Positions 1-8,521 of a stretch of DNA of 64,000 nucleotides are shown here, one piece after another. Position 1 is the stretch's first letter. Every line of letters begins with the position of its first letter. The stretch is from Pseudonocardia sediminis (GTDB lineage: Bacteria; Actinomycetota; Actinomycetes; Mycobacteriales; Pseudonocardiaceae): the NCBI RefSeq assembly GCF_004217185.1, contig NZ_SHKL01000001.1, positions 3,160,001 to 3,224,000 of the forward strand. The letters run 5' to 3'. Position numbers and translations under genes: made by a program. The notes below the pieces were generated by a model. It had not been told where the DNA came from. It made no database searches and saw only the letters and a program-made list of their open reading frames with translations.

Positions 1-648
1 GGCTCGCCGGAGCCGGTGGGCGGGTTCGGCCCCTACGACGAGCTGTTCGACGGCTACGCCGAGGTCGCCGGCACCCGGCCGGACCCCGGCGTCGTCCGAT
101 GGTGGGAGGTCTTCGCCGCCGTGCACTGGGCAGTGATCTGCCGGATGCAGGCCGAGAGGCACCTGTCGGGCACCGAGCGGACCGTCGAGATGGCCGTGCT
201 CGGGCGCCGCGCCGCCGAGTCCGAGCACGACGCGCTCCTGGCGCTGGGCCTGACCGCCCCGGCCGCCGTCCCCGACCTGCTCGACGAACCGGCCCGGGCC
301 GCGGACCTGCACGGACGCCCCACCGTCGACGAGCTGCTCGAGGCCGTCTCGGGTTTCCTGACCGACGAGCTCCCCGACGCACTCGACGACGCGAGGCTGC
401 GGTTCAGCGCGCGCGTCGCGGCGAACGCACTGGCCATCGCCCGGCGTGAGCTGCGCGCCGGGCCCGCCCACGACGTCGCCCACCGGGAGCGACTGGCCGC
501 GCTCGGCGTCACCGGCGACACCGCCCTCGCGGCGGCGATCCGGGCCGGCGGGATGGACGGACGCGCCGACGTCGTCGACGCCGTCCGGGCCGACGTCGTG
601 GCGCGGCTGCGGGTCGCGAACCCGCGTCACACCGGCCGTCCGGGCTAG
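1..648 (+). CDS. Phosphotransferase C-terminus fused to DUF6285 domain (5' partial)
   Basis: The open frame runs in from the left edge, so the start is missing. Visible residues 1 to about 85 (GPYDELFDGY, RWWEVFAAVHW, AERHLSG) resemble the C-terminus of actinobacterial aminoglycoside-phosphotransferase-like kinases of the ACAD10-like group, which sit beside acyl-CoA dehydrogenase genes. From about residue 100 (PTVDELLEAVSGFL, ARVAANALAIARREL, RLAALGV) the protein matches DUF6285. In related genomes these two parts are usually separate neighbouring genes; here they share one uninterrupted frame. The substrate is unknown; the family context suggests acyl or hydroxyacyl metabolism. Confidence 0.75.
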   Translation, partial: GSPEPVGGFGPYDELFDGYAEVAGTRPDPGVVRWWEVFAAVHWAVICRMQAERHLSGTERTVEMAVLGRRAAESEHDALLALGLTAPAAVPDLLDEPARAADLHGRPTVDELLEAVSGFLTDELPDALDDARLRFSARVAANALAIARRELRAGPAHDVAHRERLAALGVTGDTALAAAIRAGGMDGRADVVDAVRADVVARLRVANPRHTGRPG

Positions 649-758
649 ACGTTTCGGCCGTCGGGGTCGAATCCGCGAAGGACGCTTCCCGCACCGTGAC
701 GGCGGTCATATCGTCGGCCAGGCATCCGAGGAGACAACGACGTCGAGGGAGGCCCGCG

Positions 759-1880
759 ATGCGGACCCGTGGAGCAGTGATCCGGCAGGCGCCGGGGAAG
801 TACGAGGTCGTCGACCTCGAGCTGGAGGACCCGCGGCCGGACGAACTGCAGGTCAAGATGGTCGCGTCGGGCATGTGCCACTCCGACGACCACTTCGCCA
901 CCGGCGACATCACGGTCGGCACCTACCCGATGGCCGGTGGCCACGAGGGCGCGGGCGTCGTCACGAAGGTCGGGCCGAACTCGAAGGGGATCGAGGAGGG
1001 CGACCACGTCATCTTCTCGTTCATCCCCTCGTGCGGGCACTGCCGCTGGTGCGCCAGCGGGCAGCAGAACCTGTGCGACCACGGCGCGTCCATCCTGGAG
1101 GGACCGCGCTGGACCGACGGGACCTACCGGCTCCGCACCGTCGACGGCGACGAGGCGGTCGGCCAGGCCTGCGGCATCTCCACGTTCTGCGAGACGACGA
1201 CGGCGTCGATCGAGTCGGCCGTGAAGATCGACAAGGACATCCCGCTGAACGTCGCCTGCCTGGTCGGGTGCGGTGTCGGCACCGGCTGGGGTTCGGCGGT
1301 CAACGCCGCGGAGGTCAAGCCCGGGCACACCGTGATCGTCATGGGCATCGGTGGCATCGGGATCAACGCCGTGCAGGGCGCGAAGCACGCCGGCGCGGCG
1401 AACATCATCGCCTGCGACCCGGTGGCCTTCAAGCGCGAGAAGGCCCAGGAGATGGGCGCGACGCACGCCGCGTCGAGCATGGAGGAGGCCACCGAGCTGG
1501 CCAAGCAGTTCACCAACGGGCAGGGCGCGGACTCCGCGATCGTCACCGTCGGTGTGACCACCGGCCAGCACGTCGCCCAGGCGTTCGCCTCGATCCGCAA
1601 GGCCGGGACCGCCGTCGTCACCGGCATCGGGGACATCACCGAGGTCGGCGTCCCCATCCCGGTCGCCGAGCTGACGCTCTACCAGAAGCGCATCCAGGGA
1701 GCCCTGTTCGGCGGCTCCAACCCGAACTGGGACATCAAGCGCCAGCTCGACCTGTACCGGACCGGTGCGCTCAAGCTGGACGAGCTGATCACCAAGACCT
1801 ACAACCTCGACGAGATCAACCAGGGCTACCAGGACATGCGCGACGGCAAGAACATCCGGGGTGTCATCGAGTACTCCTGA
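759..1880 (+). CDS. NDMA-dependent alcohol dehydrogenase, copy 1
   Basis: Zinc-dependent medium-chain alcohol dehydrogenase of 373 residues. The catalytic-zinc region is GMCHSD (C40) with GGHEGAG (H62); four structural-zinc cysteines lie in SCGHCRWCAS...NLCD (C92, C95, C98, C106); the Rossmann motif is GIGGIGINAVQGA. The overall pattern is that of the NDMA-dependent family (TIGR03989), whose members hold NAD(H) tightly and are associated with the redox cofactor mycofactocin. ATG at 759 is chosen because GAGGGAGG lies 6 bases upstream and the protein then starts like its neighbour. No mycofactocin biosynthesis gene is in this window. The natural alcohol substrate cannot be read from sequence. 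Confidence 0.9.
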   Translation: MRTRGAVIRQAPGKYEVVDLELEDPRPDELQVKMVASGMCHSDDHFATGDITVGTYPMAGGHEGAGVVTKVGPNSKGIEEGDHVIFSFIPSCGHCRWCASGQQNLCDHGASILEGPRWTDGTYRLRTVDGDEAVGQACGISTFCETTTASIESAVKIDKDIPLNVACLVGCGVGTGWGSAVNAAEVKPGHTVIVMGIGGIGINAVQGAKHAGAANIIACDPVAFKREKAQEMGATHAASSMEEATELAKQFTNGQGADSAIVTVGVTTGQHVAQAFASIRKAGTAVVTGIGDITEVGVPIPVAELTLYQKRIQGALFGGSNPNWDIKRQLDLYRTGALKLDELITKTYNLDEINQGYQDMRDGKNIRGVIEYS

Positions 1881-1921
1881 GCGACGCACCGCCGGGTGAC
1901 CGGCGTTTCACGCGGAGTGAG

Positions 1922-1951
1922 GGTCGGGACGTCGTACGCGGCGTCCCGACC
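1922..1951 (+). terminator. Hairpin after first alcohol dehydrogenase
   Basis: A perfect 10-bp inverted repeat (GGTCGGGACG / CGTCCCGACC) with a 10-base loop starts about 40 bases after the stop codon. There is no T-tract, which is common for GC-rich actinobacterial terminators. It would separate transcription of the two alcohol dehydrogenases. Confidence 0.5.
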
Positions 1952-1966
1952 ACCTCCGACAGACGA

Positions 1967-2030
1967 CAATCGACTGATCGGCGTCGATTGCCGTGTGGTA
2001 CTTCCGCCCGGGTGACCGGAGCCATATGGT
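1967..2030 (+). promoter_or_regulatory. Dyad and -10-like site upstream of second alcohol dehydrogenase
   Basis: CAATCGAC (1967-1974) and GTCGATTG (1983-1990) form a perfect 8-bp dyad with an 8-base gap, a possible operator. A TATGGT -10-like hexamer lies at 2025-2030, about 46 bases before the GTG start. The promoter call is weak; the dyad is seen directly. Confidence 0.35.
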
Positions 2031-2076
2031 CTCGTGCGCATCCCCGCAGACGATGATGTCGAAGGAGAACACGACA

Positions 2077-3201
2077 GTGGCTCAGACCCGCGGAGCAATC
2101 GTCCGGCAGGCGCCGGGCAAGTACGAGGTCGTCGACCTCGAGGTGGACGACCCTCGCGACGGCGAGGTCCAGGTCAAGATGACCGCGTCGGGCCTCTGCC
2201 ACTCGGACGACCACATCGCCACCGGTGACATCCCGGTCGGCATCTACCCGTTCGCAGGTGGCCACGAGGGCGCCGGCATCGTGACCAAGGCCGGCCGCAA
2301 CAACAAGGGGCTCAAGGAGGGCGACCACGTCGTCTTCTCCTTCCTGCCGTCCTGTGGCCACTGCCGCTGGTGCGCGTCGGGCATGCAGAACCTCTGCGAC
2401 CTCGGGGCGGGCCTGCTGGCCGGCACCCGGTGGGAGGAGGACACCACCCGTCTGAAGCTGACCGACGGCACGTCGGTCGGCCAGATGTGCGGCATCTCGA
2501 CCTTCTGCGAGACCACGACGGTCTCGCAGGACTCCTGCGTCAAGGTCCCGGACGACATCCCGCTCGACGTGGCCTGCCTCGTCGGCTGCGGCGTCGGCAC
2601 CGGCTGGGGCTCCGCGGTCAACGCGGGCGAGGTCCAGCCCGGCCACACCACGATCGTCATGGGCATCGGCGGCATCGGCATCAACGCGGTGCAGGGCGCC
2701 CGGCACGCCGGAGCGTCGAACATCATCGCCGTGGACCCGGTCGCGTTCAAGCGTGAGAAGGCCCAGGAGCTCGGCGCCACGCACGCGGTCGAGTCCATGG
2801 AGGAGGCCACCGAGCTGGCCAAGCAGTTCACCAACGGCCAGGGCGCCGACCAGGCGATCATCACCGTCGGCGTGATCAAGCCCGAGTACGTGGGTCAGGC
2901 CATGGCCTCGATCCGCAAGGCGGGCACCGTGGTCGTGACGGCGCTGGGCAACATCGCCGACACCACCGCGCTGCCGGTCTCGCTCGCCGACGTCACCCTG
3001 TTCCAGAAGCGGATCCAGGGCGCGATGTTCGGGCAGTCCAACCCGAACTGGGACATCCTGCGCCAGCTCGACCTGTACCGGTCGGGCGCGCTGAAGCTCG
3101 ACGAGCTCGTCACCAAGAACTACACCCTCGACGAGGTCGCCCAGGGCTACCAGGACATGCACGACGGCAAGATCATGCGCGGCGTCATCAAGTACAGCTG
3201 A
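2077..3201 (+). CDS. NDMA-dependent alcohol dehydrogenase, copy 2
   Basis: Tandem paralogue of the preceding gene, 374 residues, with the same catalytic (GLCHSD, GGHEGAG) and structural zinc motifs (SCGHCRWCAS...NLCD) and the same GIGGIG cofactor loop. GTG at 2077 is chosen because GAAGGAG lies 9 bases upstream and the N-terminus then aligns with copy 1. The two proteins are clearly similar end to end but differ in the substrate-side loops, for example HGASILEG versus LGAGLLAG, so they may serve different alcohols. It has its own intergenic region and a preceding terminator-like hairpin, so it is probably transcribed independently. Confidence 0.92.
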   Translation: MAQTRGAIVRQAPGKYEVVDLEVDDPRDGEVQVKMTASGLCHSDDHIATGDIPVGIYPFAGGHEGAGIVTKAGRNNKGLKEGDHVVFSFLPSCGHCRWCASGMQNLCDLGAGLLAGTRWEEDTTRLKLTDGTSVGQMCGISTFCETTTVSQDSCVKVPDDIPLDVACLVGCGVGTGWGSAVNAGEVQPGHTTIVMGIGGIGINAVQGARHAGASNIIAVDPVAFKREKAQELGATHAVESMEEATELAKQFTNGQGADQAIITVGVIKPEYVGQAMASIRKAGTVVVTALGNIADTTALPVSLADVTLFQKRIQGAMFGQSNPNWDILRQLDLYRSGALKLDELVTKNYTLDEVAQGYQDMHDGKIMRGVIKYS

Positions 3202-3206
3202 CCTCC

Positions 3207-3248
3207 CGTGCGCGGATATCACCGTCCTGGCGGTGATATCCACGCACG
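3207..3248. repeat. Palindromic intergenic repeat, copy 1 of 3
   Basis: Left arm CGTGCGCGGATATCACCG (3207-3224), 6-base loop, right arm 3231-3248; 17 of 18 positions pair. It belongs with the palindromes at 21082-21123 and 24418-24459, which share the core GCGGATATC...GATATCCGC. It begins 5 bases after the stop codon of the second alcohol dehydrogenase. Confidence 0.8.
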
Positions 3249-3311
3249 ACCTCTCGGCCGACCTGGGGCCCGGTTCGCGACAGCGCGGACCGGGCCCCGT
3301 CGCGTCGGGTC

Positions 3312-3485
3312 GCGGACAAGGTCTTCCACCTCACCGACGGCGAGCTGGACGTCGACCTCGACGGCGTCACCCACACCCTGCCCACCCCCGACGTCGCGCT
3401 CGGCCAGGCCGGTCCCCCCGCTCCGGACGCGGTCGCCGCGCACGCCGCCGCGCACGGGGTGCAGATCCTGGCCCCGGCCGGCTGA
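3312..3485 (+). pseudogene. Remnant of a cupin-domain protein
   Basis: A start-less 57-codon frame reads [21 protein letters not shown] and then jumps to [22 protein letters not shown] before a TGA. The first part resembles an early cupin strand (typically EHFYVLDGELTV.LDG..HTL) and the second the usual C-terminal tail of these proteins (PDPAAVAAIAARHGIEIL.P). The core of the barrel between them is missing. I read this as a gene eroded by an internal deletion. The family assignment rests on pattern memory, not a search. Confidence 0.45.
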
Positions 3486-3488
3486 TCG

Positions 3489-3501
3489 CATACTGCGGAC
3501 C
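3489..3501 (+). promoter_or_regulatory. -10 element of leaderless dipeptidase gene
   Basis: CATACT (3489-3494) ends 7 bases before the ATG at 3502, and there is no ribosome binding site, which suggests a leaderless transcript. No convincing -35 is seen. Confidence 0.4.
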
Positions 3502-4605
3502 ATGACCGCAGCCGACCTGCTCGCCGCAACTCCGCTCGTCGACGGCCACAACGACCTCCCGTGGGCGCTGCGCCTGCTGGACGGGCCCGAACCGGACCTG
3601 GCGGCGGTGGAGCCGCGCCTGCACACCGACCTGCCGCGGCTGCGGGCCGGAGCGGTCGGGGCGCAGTTCTGGTCGGTCTACGTCCCCGGCTCGTTCACCG
3701 GCGACAGCGCCGTGACGGCGGTGTTCGAGCAGATCGACCGGGTGCACCGCCTCGCCGCCCGCTACCCGGGTGACCTGGCCCTGGCCGACACCGCCGACGA
3801 GGCCGAGGCCGCGTTCGCCGGCGGTCGGGTCGCGTCGTTGATGGGCGCCGAGGGCGGGCACGCGATCGCCGGCTCGCTGGGCGTCCTGCGGTCCCTGCGC
3901 CGGGCCGGGGTCCGGTACATGACGCTGACCCACAACCTGAACAACGACTGGGCCGACTCGGCCACCGACGAGCCCGTGCACGGCGGGCTGGCCCCGTTCG
4001 GGCGCGTGGTGGTGGCCGAGATGAACCGGATCGGCATGATCGTCGACCTTTCGCACGTCGCCGCGACGACGATGCGCGACGCACTGGAGACGACGTCGGC
4101 CCCGGTGCTGTTCACCCACTCCGGCGCCCGCGCCGTCACCGACGTGCCGCGCAACGTGCCCGCCGACGTGCTCTCGGCACTGCCCGGCAACGGTGGCGTC
4201 TGCATGGTGACGTTCGTGCCCCGGTTCGTCTCGACCGTCGTCGCCGACTGGGACACTCGCCTCGCGGAGGAGATGACCGCGGCGGGTCTGGACCACCGCG
4301 ACCTCGCCGCCCGCAACGCGTTCGCCGACCGGTGGGACGGCCCGGCCGCCCCGTCGGCGACGATGGACGACGTCGTCGCGCACCTCGACCACGTCCGCGA
4401 GGCGGCCGGGATCGACCACATCGGGATCGGCGGCGACTACGACGGTGTCGCCGACCTCCCGGTCGGGCTCGAGGACGTCTCCGGCTACCCGCGCCTGTTC
4501 GACGCGCTGCTGGCAGGCGGCTGGAGCAGCGACGACTGCGCGAAGCTCGCCGGGCGCAACGCCCTGCGCGTGCTCCGGGCGGCCGACGAGGTCGCGACCG
4601 GCTGA
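3502..4605 (+). CDS. Membrane dipeptidase (peptidase family M19)
   Basis: Renal-dipeptidase-like metallopeptidase of 367 residues that hydrolyses dipeptides (in some actinobacterial relatives, other amide substrates). Zinc-site residues are visible: DGHNDLPW (H16, D18), GAEGGHAI (E117), VDLSHV and LFTHSGAR histidines, and GIGGDYDG near the C-terminus. No signal peptide or membrane segment is visible, so the product is probably cytoplasmic despite the family name. It converges with the DinB-like gene; the stop codons are 2 bases apart. The physiological dipeptide is unknown. Confidence 0.9.
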   Translation: MTAADLLAATPLVDGHNDLPWALRLLDGPEPDLAAVEPRLHTDLPRLRAGAVGAQFWSVYVPGSFTGDSAVTAVFEQIDRVHRLAARYPGDLALADTADEAEAAFAGGRVASLMGAEGGHAIAGSLGVLRSLRRAGVRYMTLTHNLNNDWADSATDEPVHGGLAPFGRVVVAEMNRIGMIVDLSHVAATTMRDALETTSAPVLFTHSGARAVTDVPRNVPADVLSALPGNGGVCMVTFVPRFVSTVVADWDTRLAEEMTAAGLDHRDLAARNAFADRWDGPAAPSATMDDVVAHLDHVREAAGIDHIGIGGDYDGVADLPVGLEDVSGYPRLFDALLAGGWSSDDCAKLAGRNALRVLRAADEVATG

Positions 4606-4607
4606 GC

Positions 4608-5273
4608 TCAGGCCAGCCGCCGGGTCATGTCGGCCAGCGCCGGGCCGTCGAGCGCCGCGAGTCCGGCCGGGCGACCGGTGACGGCCAGCAGCAGGTCACC
4701 GGCGGGCCCGCGCAGCTCGTGCGTGCCCTGGCCGTTCGACCAGCCGGCGTCGGTGGCGACGAACCGGATCCCGGCGAACCGCTTCGGGATCGTCAGGAAC
4801 GGGCTCTTCCACACGTGGTCGAGCGACGGGACGGCCAGATCGGCCGGTATCGCGCGCCGCCGTCCGAGCGGGCGGAGGATGTCCTGGCCGTGCACCAGGA
4901 CGTCGACCAGGGGGTCGAGCTTCCCGGCCAGGGCGAACTTCCGGTCCAGGCCCGCGGTCTCCCGGAGCAGGCCGAGGAGCTCGGCGGGGCCGAACCGCCG
5001 GGCGTACTCCCGCGCCTCCTCCGCCGAGACCCGGTCGAAGTCACCGCGCGCCCTGATCATCGCGAGCATCGTGGCGACGAACGGCGACCGGTTGGACAGG
5101 GCCAGGTGGGCGAGGACCTCGTGGCAGGTCCAGTCGCCGCACAGCGACGGCGTCGCCCACTCGGCGTCGTCGAGGGTGTCGAGCACGTCGGCGAGGCCGA
5201 GCCGTTGCGCCTCGACGTCGGCGAGCATCGCGACCCGTCGCCCGACGGTCGCCGACTTCTCGTTCCGTGTCAT
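4608..5273 (-). CDS. Maleylpyruvate isomerase family (DinB-like) mycothiol-dependent enzyme
   Basis: A 221-residue member of the DinB/YfiT-like maleylpyruvate isomerase superfamily (TIGR03083 group). The N-terminal four-helix part carries LCGDWTCHEVLAHLA, a form of the family's W-(S/T)..(D/H)...HL motif that places a metal-binding histidine, and DVLVHGQDILRPLG gives the later histidine. Such enzymes use mycothiol, the low-molecular-weight thiol of actinobacteria. Start at 5273 (MTRNEKS) is preferred; an in-frame ATG at 5306 would add 11 residues and neither has a strong ribosome binding site. The substrate is unknown. Confidence 0.8.
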   Translation of the reverse strand: MTRNEKSATVGRRVAMLADVEAQRLGLADVLDTLDDAEWATPSLCGDWTCHEVLAHLALSNRSPFVATMLAMIRARGDFDRVSAEEAREYARRFGPAELLGLLRETAGLDRKFALAGKLDPLVDVLVHGQDILRPLGRRRAIPADLAVPSLDHVWKSPFLTIPKRFAGIRFVATDAGWSNGQGTHELRGPAGDLLLAVTGRPAGLAALDGPALADMTRRLA

Positions 5274-5316
5274 GCCGGTAGGACCTGCGGCGCGGGCCGG
5301 ACTCATCGGCCTGCGG

Positions 5317-5823
5317 TCAGGCGTCGGCGCGCAGCCGCGGGGCGAGCTCGGCGGGGGAGAGGGTGACGACGCCGTCGCGCTCCACCCGGTCGGCCACCGC
5401 GGCGGCGTGCCGGCTCAGCCCGGGCAGGTCCAGCCCGGCCGGAGCGGGCACCGTCGCCGACGACGCCCACTCGCCGACGCCCTCGGCCCCTCGGCGCAGC
5501 AGCGAGACCGCGCCGCGGGAGTTGTGCCGCTGGGCGTGGGTGAGCCCGACGGCGAGCTGGGCGAGCGCCCGCCACAGTTCGCGGGTGTCGTCGCCGGAGG
5601 CCTTCCACGCGCCTTCGAGGACCTCGTGCGCCTGGAACGGCAGACCCTCGTCGAGCAGGCGCTGGGCCTCGGCGACGGACTCCTCCGGGGTCAGGACCAG
5701 GTCCTCGGGGACCCGCTCGACGCCCTCGGCGCCGTGCGGGAGCGGACGCCCGGCGGCGTCGCGGGGACGGGCGTTGCGGGCGCGACCGCGTTCGTCGCGG
5801 TCCCGGCGCTGTGCTGAGGACAT
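5317..5823 (-). CDS. DUF309 family protein
   Basis: A 168-residue protein whose central part, EAQRLLDEGLPFQAHEVLEGAWK...WRALAQLAVGLTHAQRHN, is the DUF309 signature (a helical bundle of unknown function, Pfam PF03745). A charged, arginine-rich segment of about 40 residues precedes it. It lies upstream of, and in the same direction as, the maleylpyruvate isomerase-like gene, with a gap of about 40 bases. Function is unknown. Confidence 0.75.
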   Translation of the reverse strand: MSSAQRRDRDERGRARNARPRDAAGRPLPHGAEGVERVPEDLVLTPEESVAEAQRLLDEGLPFQAHEVLEGAWKASGDDTRELWRALAQLAVGLTHAQRHNSRGAVSLLRRGAEGVGEWASSATVPAPAGLDLPGLSRHAAAVADRVERDGVVTLSPAELAPRLRADA

Positions 5824-5907
5824 CGGTCCGAGCCTGCCACCGCCGACGCACCGGTGCAGCCCACGTGACGCATCCCCCGTCCCGTCGACGGGTGATCACC
5901 ACCGGGT

Positions 5908-5942
5908 TAGGTTGCTCCTCCGACGACGTTCGAGGAGGAACA
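5908..5942 (+). promoter_or_regulatory. Promoter -10 and ribosome binding site of SDR gene
   Basis: TAGGTT at 5908-5913 fits an actinobacterial -10; GAGGAGG follows about 20 bases later, close to the GTG at 5944. This is one of the clearer leadered genes in the window. Confidence 0.45.
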
Positions 5943-5943
5943 C

Positions 5944-6702
5944 GTGAGCGGACTGTTCGACGTGGCGGGCAAGGTCGCCCTGGTCACCGGCGGTACCGGC
6001 GGGATCGGCTTCATGATCGCCCAGGGGCTGAAGGAGGCCGGGGCGACGGTCTACGTGGCCAGCCGCAAGGCCGACGCCTGCTCCGCCGCGGAGTCCGAGA
6101 TCGGCGTCGTCGGCATCCCGGCGGACCTGTCGAGGGAGGACGAGTGTCTGCGCCTGGCGGGCGAGATCTCCTCGCGAGAGGACCGCCTGGACATCCTGGT
6201 CAACAACGCCGGCGCCACCTGGGGCGCGCCGCTGGAGGAGTTCCCGGCCGCGGCCTGGGACAAGGTGCTCGACCTCAACGTCAAGTCCCCGTTCTTCCTG
6301 ACACGGGCGTTCCTGCCGCTGCTCGAGGCCGGCGCCACCGACGACGACCCGTCGCGGGTGATCAACATCGGGAGCATCGACGGCATCCGGGTCCCGGAGC
6401 TGCCGAACTACTCCTACTCGGCGTCCAAGGCCGCGGTGCACCACCTCACCCACGTGCTCGCCCGCGACCTGGGCCCGCGCAGGATCACGGTGAACGCGAT
6501 CGCGCCGGGCCCGTTCCCGTCGAAGATGATGCGGGCGACGCTGGAGGCCGCGGGCGACGAGATCGCCGCGACCTCCCCGCTGGGCCGGATCGGGCGGCCG
6601 TCGGACGTGGCCGGCGCGACGATCTTCCTGTCCAGCCTGGCCGGTGCCTACGTCACCGGCGCGGTGATCCCCGTCGACGGCGGCATCTCCACGACGAAGT
6701 AG
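5944..6702 (+). CDS. SDR family NAD(P)-dependent oxidoreductase
   Basis: Classical short-chain dehydrogenase of 252 residues. It shows the cofactor-binding GGTGGIG loop (residues 16-22), NNAGA, the catalytic serine in NIGSIDG and the YSASK active-site pair, and ends with the usual PVDGGIS C-terminus. ASRKADA after the second strand suggests an NADP preference. The GTG at 5944 is well supported by GAGGAGG just upstream. The closest recognisable group is 3-oxoacyl-ACP reductase/RhlG-like; the substrate cannot be assigned. Confidence 0.88.
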   Translation: MSGLFDVAGKVALVTGGTGGIGFMIAQGLKEAGATVYVASRKADACSAAESEIGVVGIPADLSREDECLRLAGEISSREDRLDILVNNAGATWGAPLEEFPAAAWDKVLDLNVKSPFFLTRAFLPLLEAGATDDDPSRVINIGSIDGIRVPELPNYSYSASKAAVHHLTHVLARDLGPRRITVNAIAPGPFPSKMMRATLEAAGDEIAATSPLGRIGRPSDVAGATIFLSSLAGAYVTGAVIPVDGGISTTK

Positions 6703-6706
6703 GCCC

Positions 6707-7546
6707 TCAGCCCATCGTGACGGCGAGCTCCACACCGATCAGGCCCTCGTCGCCCAGGATCCCGACCTGCCGGACGGCGGCGAGGTCACCGCTCTCGGGG
6801 CCGTCCTCCTCGGCCCGCCGGGCCAGCTCGCTCAGCAGGGCGATGAAGGCCGGGTGCGGCACACCCTCGGGGAGGGTCTCGCCGTCGGTGTAGAGGTGGC
6901 GCGACACCAGCTCGCGTCGCTCCGGCAGCGTGCCGGCGCGGACCTCCATGTCGGGGAGGGTGAGCCCGTCGCCCACCGGTTCGGCGGTCGGCCAGCACAG
7001 GGTGAGCTCTGCCAGCTCGGGTCTGCTGGGCACCGCGTCGATACCGGTCCAGAACGGTCCGGTCGGCGGGTGACCGTGCTCGGTCAGGGCCCGGTGCAGG
7101 TCGCCGAACGCGGTGTTCGTGGAGTCGTCGCCGACCTCTTGCGACCCGTCCGTCGCGATGTGCACGACGACGGCGGCGAAATGCTGCAGCGGCGCCTCCC
7201 GCTCCTCGACCGGGCCGGGGTTCTCCAGCGCCGCGGCCAAGTACTCCGCAGCGTCGAGCGCGGCGTCCTGCGCGGCACGCGCCGCCGTCACCTCGGTACG
7301 GAAGTCGGTGAGGATCTCGCGTGTGGTGGCCGGATCGGTGAGGGCACGGCGCACCGACTCCACCGGTACGTCGGCATCCCGCAGGGCCTTGATCACCACC
7401 GCGTCCCGGATCTGGGCGTCCCCGTAGGCACGGTGGCGTGTCTGCGGGTCCACCCGGGCCGGGACCAGCAGGCCCCGTTCGTCGTAGTGCCGCAGCGCCT
7501 TCACCGTCAGGTCCGTCGACTGGGCGAATTGTCCGATGCTCAGCAT
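6707..7546 (-). CDS. MerR family transcriptional regulator
   Basis: A 279-residue regulator. The N-terminus (LSIGQFAQSTDLTVKALRHYDERGLL, residues about 2-27) is a MerR winged helix; a coiled segment follows at about 85-125, and the C-terminal 150 residues form an effector-binding domain of GyrI/BmrR-like size. It converges with the SDR gene (4 bases between stops). Its promoter has the 19-bp spacer that MerR proteins act on, so it probably regulates itself and, since the LLM oxidoreductase gene lies upstream on the same strand, may share control with it. The effector is unknown. Confidence 0.85.
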   Translation of the reverse strand: MLSIGQFAQSTDLTVKALRHYDERGLLVPARVDPQTRHRAYGDAQIRDAVVIKALRDADVPVESVRRALTDPATTREILTDFRTEVTAARAAQDAALDAAEYLAAALENPGPVEEREAPLQHFAAVVVHIATDGSQEVGDDSTNTAFGDLHRALTEHGHPPTGPFWTGIDAVPSRPELAELTLCWPTAEPVGDGLTLPDMEVRAGTLPERRELVSRHLYTDGETLPEGVPHPAFIALLSELARRAEEDGPESGDLAAVRQVGILGDEGLIGVELAVTMG

Positions 7547-7552
7547 GGGGCC

Positions 7553-7583
7553 AGTGTCGGGCCTCCCCGTGGGGGAGGTGCAA
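7553..7583 (-). promoter_or_regulatory. MerR-type promoter with 19-bp spacer and dyad
   Basis: On the minus strand, TTGCAC (7583-7578) and GACACT (7558-7553) are separated by exactly 19 bp that contain the dyad CCTCCCC-a/c-GGGGAGG. Elongated 19-bp spacers are the hallmark of promoters untwisted by MerR proteins. The start codon at 7546 lies 6 bases after the -10, so the transcript is probably leaderless. Confidence 0.7.
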
Positions 7584-7587
7584 GCGA

Positions 7588-8511
7588 TCAGTTCTCGAGC
7601 GGTCCCAGCTCGGCGGAGAACTGGTCCAGGAAGGCCGGCCAGTCCTCGACCGGTCCCGCCGGGCGGACGACGAACTTCGTCAACCCGCCGTCGACGAACT
7701 GCCGGATGAGCTCCCGCGCGCCGTCCCAGCCGCGGGCGATCAGCTTCTCCGGGTCGACCTCGGGCCGCTGCTCCGCCGAGCGTCGCAGCATCGCGGTCAC
7801 CCGGTCCTCCCTGGTCCCGGGCAGGACGATGCTGACGTTCGTGCCGTAGTGGTCCTCCTCGACCTCCCGGCCGGCCTCGCGCGCTGCGTTCTCGATCGTG
7901 ACCCGGGCGCGGGCCGCCTCGTCGGGGGTCAGGAAGCTGCCCAGCCAGCCGTCGGCGAGGCGGCCCACACGGCGCAGCCCGACCTCGGCCCGGCCGCCCA
8001 GCCACAGGTCCAGCGGACGGGACGGGCGCGGGTTCACGCTCGCGCCGTCGAGGGTGAAGTGTGTGCCGTGGTGGGTGACCTCGGGCTCGGACAGCAGCCG
8101 GCGCAGGACGACCAGTGCCTCCTCGAACACCTCGGCCCGCACGCCGTCGACCGGGTAGAGCTGGCGCTCGGCGGGGGTGGCCGCACGGACACCGAACGCG
8201 GGCAGGATCCGCTTCGGTGCGAGCACGGCCAGAGTCGCGAGCTGCGAGGCGAGCAGCGCCGGGTTGCGCCCGGGCAGGACGATCACCCCGGTGCCGACCT
8301 TCAGCGAGCGGGTGCGCGCGGCGGCCCACGCCATGCCGGTGATCGCGTCCACGCCGCCGGCCGAGACCAGGTCGGGCAACCAGAGCGAGTCGATGCCGCG
8401 CGACTCCAGCGCGTCGACGAACTCGTCGAACTCGGTGCCGGGGCTCTCGGGGTGCAGGCCCACCGAGCCGATACCGATGCGGACCTTCATCAGGGGCGTG
8501 GAGACGGTCAC
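7588..8511 (-). CDS. LLM class F420-dependent oxidoreductase
   Basis: Luciferase-like TIM-barrel oxidoreductase of 307 residues. Features include the opening strand RIGIGSVGLHPE, RTRSLKVGTGVIVLPGRNPALLASQLATL, and a C-terminal TKFVVRP segment. Family members with this architecture use deazaflavin F420 in actinobacteria. Start at GTG 8511 (MTVSTPL) is preferred; an internal ATG at 8490 would remove 7 residues. Its 3' end lies about 40 bases from the MerR gene, with the MerR promoter in between. The substrate is unknown. Confidence 0.82.
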   Translation of the reverse strand: MTVSTPLMKVRIGIGSVGLHPESPGTEFDEFVDALESRGIDSLWLPDLVSAGGVDAITGMAWAAARTRSLKVGTGVIVLPGRNPALLASQLATLAVLAPKRILPAFGVRAATPAERQLYPVDGVRAEVFEEALVVLRRLLSEPEVTHHGTHFTLDGASVNPRPSRPLDLWLGGRAEVGLRRVGRLADGWLGSFLTPDEAARARVTIENAAREAGREVEEDHYGTNVSIVLPGTREDRVTAMLRRSAEQRPEVDPEKLIARGWDGARELIRQFVDGGLTKFVVRPAGPVEDWPAFLDQFSAELGPLEN

Positions 8512-8521
8512 CGACTCGACG

